Below, piece by piece: positions 1 through 6,843 of a stretch of DNA of 64,000 bases; within the stretch, counting starts at the first letter, position 1, and each line of letters begins with the position of its first letter. The stretch is taken from positions 15,342-79,341 of the forward strand of contig CAJTNA010000004.1 of assembly GCA_910577845.1 (NCBI GenBank), in the 5' to 3' direction. The notes below the pieces were generated by a model. That model ran no database searches. It was not told the origin of the DNA and saw nothing but the letters and a program-made list of their open reading frames with translations. A program made the position numbers and the translations under genes. This DNA comes from an uncultured Christensenella sp. GTDB lineage: Bacteria; Bacillota; Clostridia; Christensenellales; UBA3700.

Positions 1-1
1 A

Positions 2-625
2 GTTATGATTGATACTAGCAAACATACTGGCACTGTTGTTGGTGACAATTATAGCAATATTGTTAAAAGTGAAGTTGACGTTGAGTATTTTGAGAATAAC
101 ATTGCTAAAAAGAAAAAAGTAGCAATTTATACTGATACCACTAACAATATATCTTTCGTTGTAAACGAGTTCGGTGTTCATATCGTAATGCTAACAGATG
201 TACCAGTTGATGAGCAATACAATACTATTGGTATTGACTCTGGTTCACAAATTATTATGAGTGATAATGACGATTTTGATTTAGATTTATTTAAAAATAG
301 TATTAATGATTTCAGCGATGACGAAATTAATGCAATTAAAAAAGCTAATGCTTATTACACATATACTTTAAATGCTTATGTTGACTTTGACGAGGAAACT
401 GGTAAGGCAATAACTTTAGAGGAATTGTTATCAAAGCAGTTAAAGAAAACTTATGATAGCACTGCATATAGCAAGCATAGCACAAAATTGTTTGAAATGT
501 ATGGCGATGAATTGTTCAATACTAAGGACGATAAAGATGCTAGCGAGGGTTATGCGGATTATAAGTTTGAGGAAATCAAAATGAATAAATCTGTATTTAA
601 TAAAGCTTTAAATGAGTTAAAATAA
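2..625 (+). CDS. C-terminal part of a secreted foldase-like protein (possible parvulin/PrsA family), truncated by window edge
   Basis: The frame is open to the left edge, so the ATG at 5 is probably internal and the true start lies outside the window. Early residues contain NEFGVHIVMLTDVP, which resembles the end of a parvulin-type peptidyl-prolyl isomerase domain, where a G-x-H-I-I-x-x-T pattern closes the fold. The remaining 140 or so residues are acidic and helical, as in the C-terminal arm of PrsA/SurA foldases. If correct, the protein helps exported proteins fold outside the membrane. The family call rests on one short motif, so it is tentative. The gene ends at a strong hairpin and is followed by an unrelated Nudix gene. 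Confidence 0.5.
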   Translation, partial: VMIDTSKHTGTVVGDNYSNIVKSEVDVEYFENNIAKKKKVAIYTDTTNNISFVVNEFGVHIVMLTDVPVDEQYNTIGIDSGSQIIMSDNDDFDLDLFKNSINDFSDDEINAIKKANAYYTYTLNAYVDFDEETGKAITLEELLSKQLKKTYDSTAYSKHSTKLFEMYGDELFNTKDDKDASEGYADYKFEEIKMNKSVFNKALNELK

Positions 626-653
626 TCTAATAAGCATAAATAAGCAATAAAAC

Positions 654-685
654 AAAAAATATGCACTTTAAAGTGCATATTTTTG
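654..685. terminator. Bidirectional-looking terminator hairpin
   Basis: A perfect palindrome (ATGCACTTTAAAGTGCAT, 661-678) flanked by an A-tract on the left and a T-tract on the right. It lies 30 bases after the preceding stop codon and can serve as an intrinsic terminator on either strand. Confidence 0.75.
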
Positions 686-749
686 ATAATAAGGCAACAA
701 TTATTGCAAATTTTAGTAGTATTAAATAGTAAATTAATTAAAGGGAAAT

Positions 750-1289
750 ATGGAATTAGTTGAAAAAACTTTAAATAGCAATTTAAAATTTGAAGGTAAA
801 ATATTAAAATTGAAAGTTGACAGAGTGCAATTGCCAGATGGTAGTGTGTCAAGCAGAGAAATAGTTTGCCATAATGGTGGTGCGTGTGTCTTGCCAATAT
901 CTGCGGATGGAAAAGTTGCACTAGTAAAGCAATTTAGATATCCTTATAAAGAGGTTATTTATGAAATACCTGCAGGCAAAATTGACCAAGGTGAAAGTCC
1001 TAAACAAACAGCAGTTAGAGAATTGTTTGAGGAGGTAGGAGGTAAGTCGAATAATTTTGTTGATTTAGGAATAATATATCCAACTCCTGGATATACAAAT
1101 GAAAAGATATACGTTTATATTGCTTTAGATACAATATATGAACAGCCTTCTTTAGATGAGGGAGAATTTTTAGATGTAGAGTTTTTTGAGTTTAATAAAG
1201 TGCTAGAAATGATAGAGGATAATACTATTAAAGATAGCAAAACAATAATTAGTGTTTTACGTGCTAAAATTAATAACAATATAAAATAA
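750..1289 (+). CDS. Nudix hydrolase, ADP-ribose pyrophosphatase type
   Basis: A 179-aa protein of the NudF/ADP-ribose diphosphatase type, expected to hydrolyse ADP-ribose or similar nucleoside diphosphate sugars to AMP plus sugar phosphate. The full Nudix box is visible at residues 76-98: G, five residues, E, seven residues, then RELFEEVGG. This supplies the Mg-binding glutamates. The upstream strand (residues 54-75, VALVKQFRYPYKEVIYEIPAG) matches the substrate-binding region of this subfamily. Length is normal. The start follows an AAAGGGAA ribosome binding site. It stands alone between two terminators and is probably a housekeeping metabolite-repair enzyme; exact substrate cannot be read from sequence. 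Confidence 0.88.
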   Translation: MELVEKTLNSNLKFEGKILKLKVDRVQLPDGSVSSREIVCHNGGACVLPISADGKVALVKQFRYPYKEVIYEIPAGKIDQGESPKQTAVRELFEEVGGKSNNFVDLGIIYPTPGYTNEKIYVYIALDTIYEQPSLDEGEFLDVEFFEFNKVLEMIEDNTIKDSKTIISVLRAKINNNIK

Positions 1290-1376
1290 TCATAATTTAC
1301 ATAAAAATTTTAATACACTTTTTAAGTGTTTAACTAATTTTTTGTATAATTCTGAAGCTATAAAGATAGTTACACC

Positions 1377-1408
1377 AAACTATTTTTATTCCAATAAAAT
1401 AGTTTTTT
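1377..1408 (+). terminator. Intrinsic terminator after the Nudix gene
   Basis: Left arm AAACTATTTTTATT and right arm AATAAAATAGTTT pair with one bulged T, followed by a T-run. It lies between the Nudix gene and the promoter of the GNAT gene. A weaker hairpin (1315-1329) precedes it. Confidence 0.65.
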
Positions 1409-1426
1409 GTTGTTTTGATAGCTAAC

Positions 1427-1432
1427 TATAAT
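1427..1432 (+). promoter_or_regulatory. Probable -10 element of the GNAT gene
   Basis: TATAAT just after the terminator and 27 bases before the GNAT start. No convincing -35 is visible, so the promoter call is weak. Confidence 0.4.
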
Positions 1433-1458
1433 ATTAAATATAATATAAAAGGTGATAT

Positions 1459-1974
1459 ATGATTTTATCTACAGATAGATTGATATTAAGAGAAATTACT
1501 TTGAACGATTATGATGATTTGTGCGAGATTTTGCAAGACAAAAAAACAATGTACGCTTATGAACACGCTTTTTCAAAAGAAGAGGTAGAGCAATGGCTTA
1601 ATAATCAGCTTTCAAGATATAATAAGTATGGTTTTGGATTGTGGGCAGTAGTACTAAAGTCTACCGGGAAAATGATTGGCAACATAGGTCTAACATATCA
1701 AAAGTTTGAGGATAGCGATATTTTAGAGATTGGGTATTTGCTAAACAGAAATTATTGGCATAATGGATATGCAAGTGAGGCAACCATAGCTTGTAAAAAT
1801 TACGCTTTTGAGGTATTGAAAGTAGATAAAGTATATTCTATTATAAGGGAAAATAATCTATTGTCACAAGCAGTGGCTAAACGTAATGGTATGAAAATTG
1901 TGGGGACGCAACTAAAACATTATTATAATATGGATATGCCACATTTAGTTTATATGGTAGAAAATAAAAAATAA
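1459..1974 (+). CDS. GNAT family N-acetyltransferase (RimJ/RimL-like)
   Basis: A 171-aa acetyltransferase of the RimJ/RimL branch of the GNAT superfamily, which transfers acetyl groups from acetyl-CoA to protein N-termini or small amines. It begins with the usual TDRLILREIT strand, has the IGNIGL strand before the cofactor site, the acetyl-CoA binding turn at NGYASEA, and the closing region around VAKRNGMKIVG. The start follows an AAAGGTGATAT ribosome binding site. It is monocistronic, with its own -10 box and a terminator downstream at 2047. The substrate is unknown. Confidence 0.85.
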   Translation: MILSTDRLILREITLNDYDDLCEILQDKKTMYAYEHAFSKEEVEQWLNNQLSRYNKYGFGLWAVVLKSTGKMIGNIGLTYQKFEDSDILEIGYLLNRNYWHNGYASEATIACKNYAFEVLKVDKVYSIIRENNLLSQAVAKRNGMKIVGTQLKHYYNMDMPHLVYMVENKK

Positions 1975-2046
1975 TTACAAGCAGATTTAAAACACTATTC
2001 TCTTTTAAAAGTTAATAATTAAAAAACAAGCAACATTATAAACAAA

Positions 2047-2076
2047 CAAGATACCAGTTGGTATCTTGCTGTTTTT
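2047..2076 (+). terminator. Strong intrinsic terminator
   Basis: Nine-base perfect stem (CAAGATACC with GGTATCTTG) followed by CTGTTTTT. It ends the GNAT transcription unit. A hairpin with the same flanking sequence style recurs at 4857-4889, suggesting that it belongs to the duplicated intergenic unit described below. Confidence 0.85.
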
Positions 2077-2173
2077 AATATTGATTTTATGTTAAAATAA
2101 ATTTGTCTAAATGAAAAAGAAATTATTGTTTTTAATATTTTTTGAACTATTATTTTTATTGTATATGGTTTTT

Positions 2174-2267
2174 TGTGACGTACTTTAGGTAGACTTACTT
2201 GAATACCACAAAATGCGTCAACATAAGCCTAACATAATCCCTAATGCATTGGTAAGGTTTGATTATC
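2174..2267. repeat. Intergenic repeat unit, copy A
   Basis: About 95 bases that align with copies at 4693-4790 and 4964-5058. The best shared blocks are the TTTAGGTAGACTTACTTGAA region and ATGCATTGGTAAGGTTTGAT (2244-2265). A and C also share the preceding terminator and the following 100 bases less exactly. Sequences resembling TAGGCTTG and CAAGCC could pair across the unit, weakly in this copy. No coding potential was found. Identity of the element is unknown. Confidence 0.6.
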
Positions 2268-2407
2268 AAAAATTGTATTTTGTATAAAACATTTTTAATT
2301 AAAAAATCTTTTAAGTTAAATTTTATTGTATTTTTATATAATGTCAAACTTACGTGTTTTTGTTAAGCAATTGTTATTTTTATAGTGAATGGTGAAGTAA
2401 GTATATT

Positions 2408-2510
2408 TAAAGTTGAAAAAACAACTTTTATATTAAGCCAACTATTGGCTTAATTAATTGTAAATTAGTGGCATAAACCAACAAGGCAAAATGATAAATT
2501 TTACCTTGTT
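2408..2510. other. Three tandem hairpins upstream of the invertible segment
   Basis: Three separate stem-loops follow each other: AAAGTTG / CAACTTT (2409-2428), ATTAAGCCAA / TTGGCTTAAT (2432-2453, three-base loop) and AACAAGG-c-AAAAT / ATTTT-a-CCTTGTT (2480-2510). With the terminator at 2555 this makes four hairpins in 180 bases without a gene. They may insulate the neighbourhood from the nearby promoter segment. This is the rest of the gene-free stretch 1975-2816. Confidence 0.6.
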
Positions 2511-2554
2511 TAGTTATTTGTAAAGTTAAGATTTAGTAAAAAGTCGAATTTTTG

Positions 2555-2586
2555 AAAATACCCACCGAAAATCGGGGGTATTTTTT
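2555..2586. terminator. Strong terminator facing the invertible promoter
   Basis: AAAATACCCACCGA pairs with TCGGGGGTATTTT across an AAA loop, with one extra base in one arm, and runs into TTTTTT. T-rich sequence also follows on the other strand, so it may stop transcripts coming leftward out of the inverted-repeat segment. Confidence 0.8.
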
Positions 2587-2617
2587 GATAAATGTGCTAA
2601 ATTATGTAAATTGAGGG

Positions 2618-2646
2618 TACATAGAATACATATATCTATGTACATA
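2618..2646 (+). repeat. Left inverted repeat of putative invertible promoter
   Basis: A 29-base repeat identical, apart from one base, to the reverse complement of 2765-2793; the outer 23 bases match perfectly. The site is itself symmetric: arms GTACATAGA (2617-2625) and TCTATGTAC (2635-2643) around a 9-base spacer. This is the layout of a tyrosine-recombinase crossover site. Confidence 0.85.
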
Positions 2647-2764
2647 TTATATGAATATTATCTAATTAAATATATACATTTGTCAAGTATAAGCTAAACA
2701 ATTTGTAAAATGATAACATTAAATTGACTTTAGCTTTACAAAAACATAGCCGAAAAGCCTAATT
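2647..2764 (-). promoter_or_regulatory. Putative invertible promoter segment, currently in the OFF orientation
   Basis: The 118 bases between the inverted repeats contain, on the minus strand, TTGACA (2686-2681), an 18-base spacer and GATAAT (2662-2657): a near-consensus sigma-A promoter pointing away from the dockerin gene. No comparable promoter is seen on the plus strand here, and none fits in the 23 bases between the right repeat and the gene. Inversion would place -35 at 2725-2730 and -10 at 2749-2754, about 60 bases before the start codon. Sequence facts are direct; DNA inversion is inference. Confidence 0.7.
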
Positions 2765-2793
2765 TATGTGCATAGATATATGTATTCTATGTA
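2765..2793 (-). repeat. Right inverted repeat of putative invertible promoter
   Basis: Reverse-complement partner of 2618-2646 with a single mismatch (2770 against 2641). It has the same internal arms, CATAGA and TCTATG, around the spacer TATATGTAT. It ends ten bases before the AGGAGG of the dockerin gene. Confidence 0.85.
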
Positions 2794-2816
2794 TCTAAAA
2801 ATAGGAGGTTTTTGCT

Positions 2817-4625
2817 ATGAAAATTAGTTTGAAAAAGGTTGGAATAATTGTTTTATGTATAGCCTTTTTTAGTCTTACAATTTATTGTTTAAATTTTAGC
2901 GGTTTGTCATTAGTTGTGTTTGATAATAACAATATAAAAACTGAATTAAATATAAGCAACACAAATGATATTGGCAAGTTGCCAGTTGCAGAACAAGAAG
3001 TAACGTTGACTTGCGATTGTCCTAATGGTGAGGCTTGTACTTGTGGTAAAATGGCACAAGATTGGTCTAAAGCTGTAACAGAATCAGTAACCTCAAAACA
3101 AGTTGTGAAAGTTACTTTGGGAAGAGATTGGATAGCACAAATTGATGAGGACACTCACAATAGTTTTTCTAATATGGGAAATTATGGTTTTGCAAATGGT
3201 AGAATAAATATAGATTATGGAGCAATTATTATTTTAGATTTAGCTGGGTATTCTATTGATAGACAACTGACTATTGAACAAAAGTCAGAATATGGAAATG
3301 TTATAAGAGTAGCTGGTACATTAAATTTAATTGATAGTAGCTATAATGAAGAGCAAGTAAAAGAATATTATGAACAAGGAAAAATTTTGGAATATGAGTG
3401 CGGTAAGATAACTGGTGGCTCTCGTGACCATAATACCTGGGGTGGTGGCGGTATACTTATTGAACAAACAACTGGTGTATTAAATATGTATAGTGGAATG
3501 GTTACAAATAACTATTCTCGCATTGGCGGTGCTGGAATCTTTTCATATGTTTATTCTAAAATGAATATTTATGGTGGAATAATTTGTTCAAACTCTTCTG
3601 AAAATGGTGGCGGAATTTATTGCTCAAGTGGTAGTGAACTAAATATTAATGGTGGTTATATCATTGATAATACAGCAAGTAAATGTGGTAGTGCAATCTC
3701 AGTATATAGTGCTAAAGCAAATTTGACAAATTGTATTATTGAGGATAATGCTATTGAGCAAAATGGCGGTACAGTAAATGCTACTGGAAATTCTAAATTG
3801 CAATTATATAGTGGGGTAAAATTTAAAAATAATTTATCAAATGGCAATATTAATGATATTTATCTGCATAATAATTGCAAAATAGAGTTAAAGGAAAATA
3901 TTAGCAATTATGATATGTTATCAGTAGATTTTGGTAACGGGTATAATTTGTTTGCACCATTTACTTTTGGTTACAAGTATTATGCTAATGGTGATAACAA
4001 TCCACAAAATCATTTTGTACTATCATCAGATAATAGTAAAAAAGCTGTGCTATATGGTGATGAAGTTCGATTTGATTATTCAATAAATAGTGAGTATGAC
4101 TTTGCTTATATTGAAAATTCTGTTCGTAAATATTACCAAGATAATGATAGATTACACGATTATAATGATACTACAAATTATGTGCTAGCTAAAATCACCC
4201 CAAATACCTCTATAAATGAGTTTATTAGTAATATTAAGGCGTTTAATTTAGGGGATGTAACATTATATGATAATAAGGATAATATTGTTTATCAAAATGG
4301 AAATGCAGTTAATGTTGAACTAAGCAATAACGGAATGGAGCTTGCTGTTGGAACTGGTTGGTATATAAATTGTCAAAATGGAGGTAAAGCTGAAAGAATT
4401 TATTTGTCTGTTTTAGGGGACTTAACTGGTGATGGAAAAGTTAATTCAGCAGACGTAAATTATTTAAGACAAATCATAAATGATAATACTATTTTTGAAA
4501 ACTCTAGCTTGGCAGTTAAGTTGAGTATGATTATAAGTAACAAAGGTAACGCAATAGAAAAAGCAGATGCAGAGATATTGTGGAATGTAGCTTGTGGCAG
4601 AATAGATATATCAGATTTTATTTGA
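2817..4625 (+). CDS. Secreted beta-helix protein with C-terminal dockerin
   Basis: A 602-aa extracellular protein. Residues 1-35 form a basic-hydrophobic signal or anchor segment. Residues 60-78 hold a small Cys cluster (CDCPNGEACTCG). Residues about 200-330 are glycine- and asparagine-rich repeats with patterns such as GGGILIEQTTGV and NENGGGIYCSS-like turns, typical of right-handed parallel beta-helices in adhesins and polysaccharide-binding or lyase proteins. Residues 533-602 form a dockerin: the first calcium loop D535-L-T-G-D-G-K-V-N is canonical, while the second (574-584) is degenerate. The start follows a perfect AGGAGG. Dockerins bind cohesins on scaffoldins, so the protein probably docks to a surface complex. 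No catalytic residues were identified. Expression is probably controlled by the inverted-repeat segment upstream. Confidence 0.85.
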   Translation: MKISLKKVGIIVLCIAFFSLTIYCLNFSGLSLVVFDNNNIKTELNISNTNDIGKLPVAEQEVTLTCDCPNGEACTCGKMAQDWSKAVTESVTSKQVVKVTLGRDWIAQIDEDTHNSFSNMGNYGFANGRINIDYGAIIILDLAGYSIDRQLTIEQKSEYGNVIRVAGTLNLIDSSYNEEQVKEYYEQGKILEYECGKITGGSRDHNTWGGGGILIEQTTGVLNMYSGMVTNNYSRIGGAGIFSYVYSKMNIYGGIICSNSSENGGGIYCSSGSELNINGGYIIDNTASKCGSAISVYSAKANLTNCIIEDNAIEQNGGTVNATGNSKLQLYSGVKFKNNLSNGNINDIYLHNNCKIELKENISNYDMLSVDFGNGYNLFAPFTFGYKYYANGDNNPQNHFVLSSDNSKKAVLYGDEVRFDYSINSEYDFAYIENSVRKYYQDNDRLHDYNDTTNYVLAKITPNTSINEFISNIKAFNLGDVTLYDNKDNIVYQNGNAVNVELSNNGMELAVGTGWYINCQNGGKAERIYLSVLGDLTGDGKVNSADVNYLRQIINDNTIFENSSLAVKLSMIISNKGNAIEKADAEILWNVACGRIDISDFI

Positions 4626-4692
4626 TAGATAAAAGTTAAAAAACAAACTAAATTATTAGAATAAGTTTTTATTAGTATTTTTAATTTAAAAT

Positions 4693-4790
4693 GTTGATGT
4701 GTAGAGGGCTTAAGATAGGCTTGCTTGGATGCTAACAAAATGTGTCAACGAAGCTCACCAAAATCAGATTTAATAAAGATAGGCTTGATT
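4693..4790. repeat. Intergenic repeat unit, copy B
   Basis: Shares TTAAGATAGGCTTGCTTG and the CTAACAAAATGTGTCAACGAAGC region with copies A and C, then diverges. It starts about 70 bases after the dockerin gene stop codon. No open reading frame of note. Confidence 0.55.
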
Positions 4791-4856
4791 TGTTAATAGT
4801 AATATAATTAAATAAAGCATTTATTAAAATTAAAACTGAAAAAAAGACCTTAAGCA

Positions 4857-4889
4857 AACAAGGTGCTAAAACAGCACCTTGTTGTTTTT
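4857..4889 (+). terminator. Strong intrinsic terminator
   Basis: Eleven-base perfect stem (AACAAGGTGCT with AGCACCTTGTT), five-base loop, then GTTTTT. It is the likely end of the dockerin transcript and is the counterpart of the terminator at 2047 next to repeat copy A. Confidence 0.85.
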
Positions 4890-4963
4890 AAATATGATTT
4901 TAAATTAAGTTTGGATAATTAAAAATAAGTTGTTATTTTAAGATATTTTGGTTATTATTTGAT

Positions 4964-5058
4964 TGTGACTGACTTAAGGTAGGCTTGCTTGAACGCTACC
5001 AAATTCATTTACACAAGCCAATCTAAATTCTTTATGCATTGGTTAAGGTTTGATTATA
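4964..5058. repeat. Intergenic repeat unit, copy C
   Basis: Best preserved copy. TTAAGGTAGGCTTGCTTGAA (about 4973-4992) and ATGCATTGGTTAAGGTTTGA (from 5034) match copy A. GGCTTG and CAAGCC could close a stem around the centre. Together with copy B it fills the gene-free stretch 4626-5140, and similarity to copy A fades close to the end of the XRE gene. Confidence 0.6.
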
Positions 5059-5140
5059 AAATATTGTTTTAATTTTTTATTGAAAAAAGGCAGGACAATT
5101 TTAATACAAGTTTATTATTTGTTTAAAGTTCAGCAATTGT

Positions 5141-5623
5141 TTAGTGTTCATCTTGCTTTGTTTTTTGTTTGGTATTAATATTTAGGCAATGGATAATTAT
5201 GCTATCTAATATTCGATACACACAGTAGATTAACCAGATTATCCAAGTTAATTGCCATTTTTGAGTAATTAAGCTGATTGTAATGTAAAGAATAGCAACT
5301 AAAATTGCAATTACCCAATTTGTAATTTTTTTATGCTTTGCTATAGTGTGGTCACTTTTTTTTAATGCAGATTTAATATTTTCCTCAGATATAGCTCTGT
5401 AATCACTTTCACTAATTCTCTCACCATTTAAAATTTCATTTATGCTAACCTCAAAAGTGTTTGAAAGAATTTGCAACATTTCTACTGGTGGTAAGTAATT
5501 TCCATTTTCCCATCTAGAGATAGTTTTGTTTGTAACACCTATTTTTTCGCCAAGTTCAGCTTGAGTTAAATTATGTTCTTTACGCAGGGTTGATAAAAAA
5601 TTGCCTATTTTTTGCATATCCAT
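5141..5623 (-). CDS. XRE-family regulator with two membrane segments
   Basis: A 160-aa protein. Residues 6-65 are a helix-turn-helix of the Cro/C1/Xre type (LTQAELGEKIGV, TNKTISRWENGNYLPPVEML), followed by a charged linker and two hydrophobic stretches at about 101-120 and 124-147 that should anchor it in the membrane. The C-terminus is basic and glutamine-rich. Membrane-anchored XRE regulators are common in Clostridia, often near exported or transport functions. The start follows AGGAGA with seven bases of spacing. It converges on the dockerin region and could regulate it, but no operator was identified. Targets are unknown. Confidence 0.82.
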   Translation of the reverse strand: MDMQKIGNFLSTLRKEHNLTQAELGEKIGVTNKTISRWENGNYLPPVEMLQILSNTFEVSINEILNGERISESDYRAISEENIKSALKKSDHTIAKHKKITNWVIAILVAILYITISLITQKWQLTWIIWLIYCVYRILDSIIIHCLNINTKQKTKQDEH

Positions 5624-5814
5624 AGTAATTCTCCTAAGTTCATCTTAATTTTATACTTTAATTATACCACATTACTTTACAAAATAATTGCCCACAAAAA
5701 GCGAATTTGTTTTTAAATAGTAGTTTTTTAGTAATAATTATTGCAGTATGGTAAAGAAAATTAGCAGTCTAATGGGCAGATTGCTAAATTTTTGAAAAAA
5801 TTTGCAAAAAACAC

Positions 5815-5873
5815 TTGACAATTAAGTTTTTTGTGATATAATAAAGTCAAAGGTCAAGGAAAGTCAAAGGAGG
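5815..5873 (+). promoter_or_regulatory. ctsR operon promoter with overlapping CtsR boxes
   Basis: TTGACA (5815-5820), 16 bases, TATAAT (5837-5842). Directly downstream are three heptad-like repeats: AAAGTCAAA (5844-5852 region), GGTCAAGG (5852-5859) and AAAGTCAAA (5860-5868). The CtsR consensus is GGTCAAA-NAN-RGTCAAA. The last box runs into the AAAGGAGG ribosome binding site (5866-5873), so bound repressor would block both transcription start and leader. Confidence 0.85.
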
Positions 5874-5878
5874 TTAAT

Positions 5879-6340
5879 ATGGCAAGTATAAGTGATGTAA
5901 TTGAACAATTCATTTTGCAGGCTTTGGCAGATGACGATTTATTGCAATTATCACGAAATGATTTGGCAACATTTTTCAGTTGTGCACCAAGTCAAATTAA
6001 CTATGTATTGTCAACTAGATTTACGCCAGAAAAAGGTTTTATGATAGAGTCCAAACGTGGCGGTGGTGGTTGTATTAATTTAATTAGATTGAATGATGAA
6101 AAAGCAAATGTTTTAAAATCTATATATGATTATTTATGTGAAGAAAGTGTTCTTGAATATACTAAATTATTGCATATTTTACAAAGGTTAGAGGCGGACG
6201 GCATTGTCAGCAAGGCGGAATGTGACATATTAAAAGTTGCAATGTCGGATAAAGCTTTAGCGAATCCAGTAAATATTACTAAAAGGCTTAGAGCCCAAAT
6301 GTTTAAGGAAATAATTTTAAATTTATCAAAAAGGAGTTAA
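5879..6340 (+). CDS. ctsR: Transcriptional repressor CtsR
   Basis: A 153-aa repressor of class III heat-shock genes. The N-terminal winged helix-turn-helix (residues about 5-70) is clear: SISDVIEQFI, CAPSQINYVLSTRFTP, then the glycine-rich wing ESKRGGGGCINLIR that contacts the operator and senses heat. The C-terminal half is the dimerisation and McsB-interaction domain. Full length. First gene of the ctsR-mcsA-mcsB-clpC operon, two bases before mcsA, with CtsR boxes in its own promoter, so the operon is autoregulated. Confidence 0.96.
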   Translation: MASISDVIEQFILQALADDDLLQLSRNDLATFFSCAPSQINYVLSTRFTPEKGFMIESKRGGGGCINLIRLNDEKANVLKSIYDYLCEESVLEYTKLLHILQRLEADGIVSKAECDILKVAMSDKALANPVNITKRLRAQMFKEIILNLSKRS

Positions 6341-6342
6341 GT

Positions 6343-6843
6343 ATGAGCGGAAATTATTATTGTAGTATTTGTGGCAAACCTGCTACAGTATGTAAAAAGG
6401 AAACAATCAACGGTGTAACAAAAGTGTCATATTATTGTGACGAGTGTTTTAATATGCTTGAGGGTGGAGGAATATCTTCAAACAGCTTATTATCTGCAAT
6501 GTTTAACTTTGGCGGAAATAATATTGCAAAACCAAAAATGCGAGTATGCAGTTGCGGAACTACTGAAAGAGACATTTTGAATAGTGGAAAGTTTGGTTGT
6601 AGTGAATGTTATAATTTATTTAGAGATATTGCAGAGAATTATGTAAATACTAGAGGTTATTTGACGCATAAAGGTAAAAAGCCTACACAAAATGGAGAAA
6701 CTACAAGCGAAAGTGAAAAAAGTAGTATGAGTGAACTTGATAAGTTGAAAGCGGAACTTGCTTTAGCGGTTAAAGAGGAAAGGTTTTTAGATTGTGACAA
6801 GCTTGCAAAGAAAATTGCTGAACTTCAAAAGGAGGGCAAATAA
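6343..6843 (+). CDS. mcsA: McsA, activator of protein arginine kinase
   Basis: A 166-aa zinc-finger adaptor that activates McsB and links it to CtsR and ClpC. Two pairs of Cys motifs are visible: C-S-I-C near residue 7 with C-D-E-C near 32, and C-S-C near 66 with C-S-E-C near 87. A UVR domain occupies the last 35 residues (ELDKLKAELALAVKEERF). The start follows AAGGAG with seven bases of spacing. It is directly adjacent to mcsB; the stop codon of mcsA abuts the mcsB start codon, suggesting translational coupling. Confidence 0.94.
   Translation: MSGNYYCSICGKPATVCKKETINGVTKVSYYCDECFNMLEGGGISSNSLLSAMFNFGGNNIAKPKMRVCSCGTTERDILNSGKFGCSECYNLFRDIAENYVNTRGYLTHKGKKPTQNGETTSESEKSSMSELDKLKAELALAVKEERFLDCDKLAKKIAELQKEGK

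Noticed and set aside
2111..2188. A 25-codon frame for a hydrophobic peptide (MKKKLLFLIFFELLFLLYMV...) that could be a type I toxin.
   Set aside because: No ribosome binding site, not present in repeat copy C at the matching position, and such frames arise easily in T-rich sequence.
1975..5140. Insertion sequence or prophage explaining the dockerin island.
   Set aside because: No transposase, integrase or target-site duplication is visible; repeats here do not match a known IS end that I recognise.
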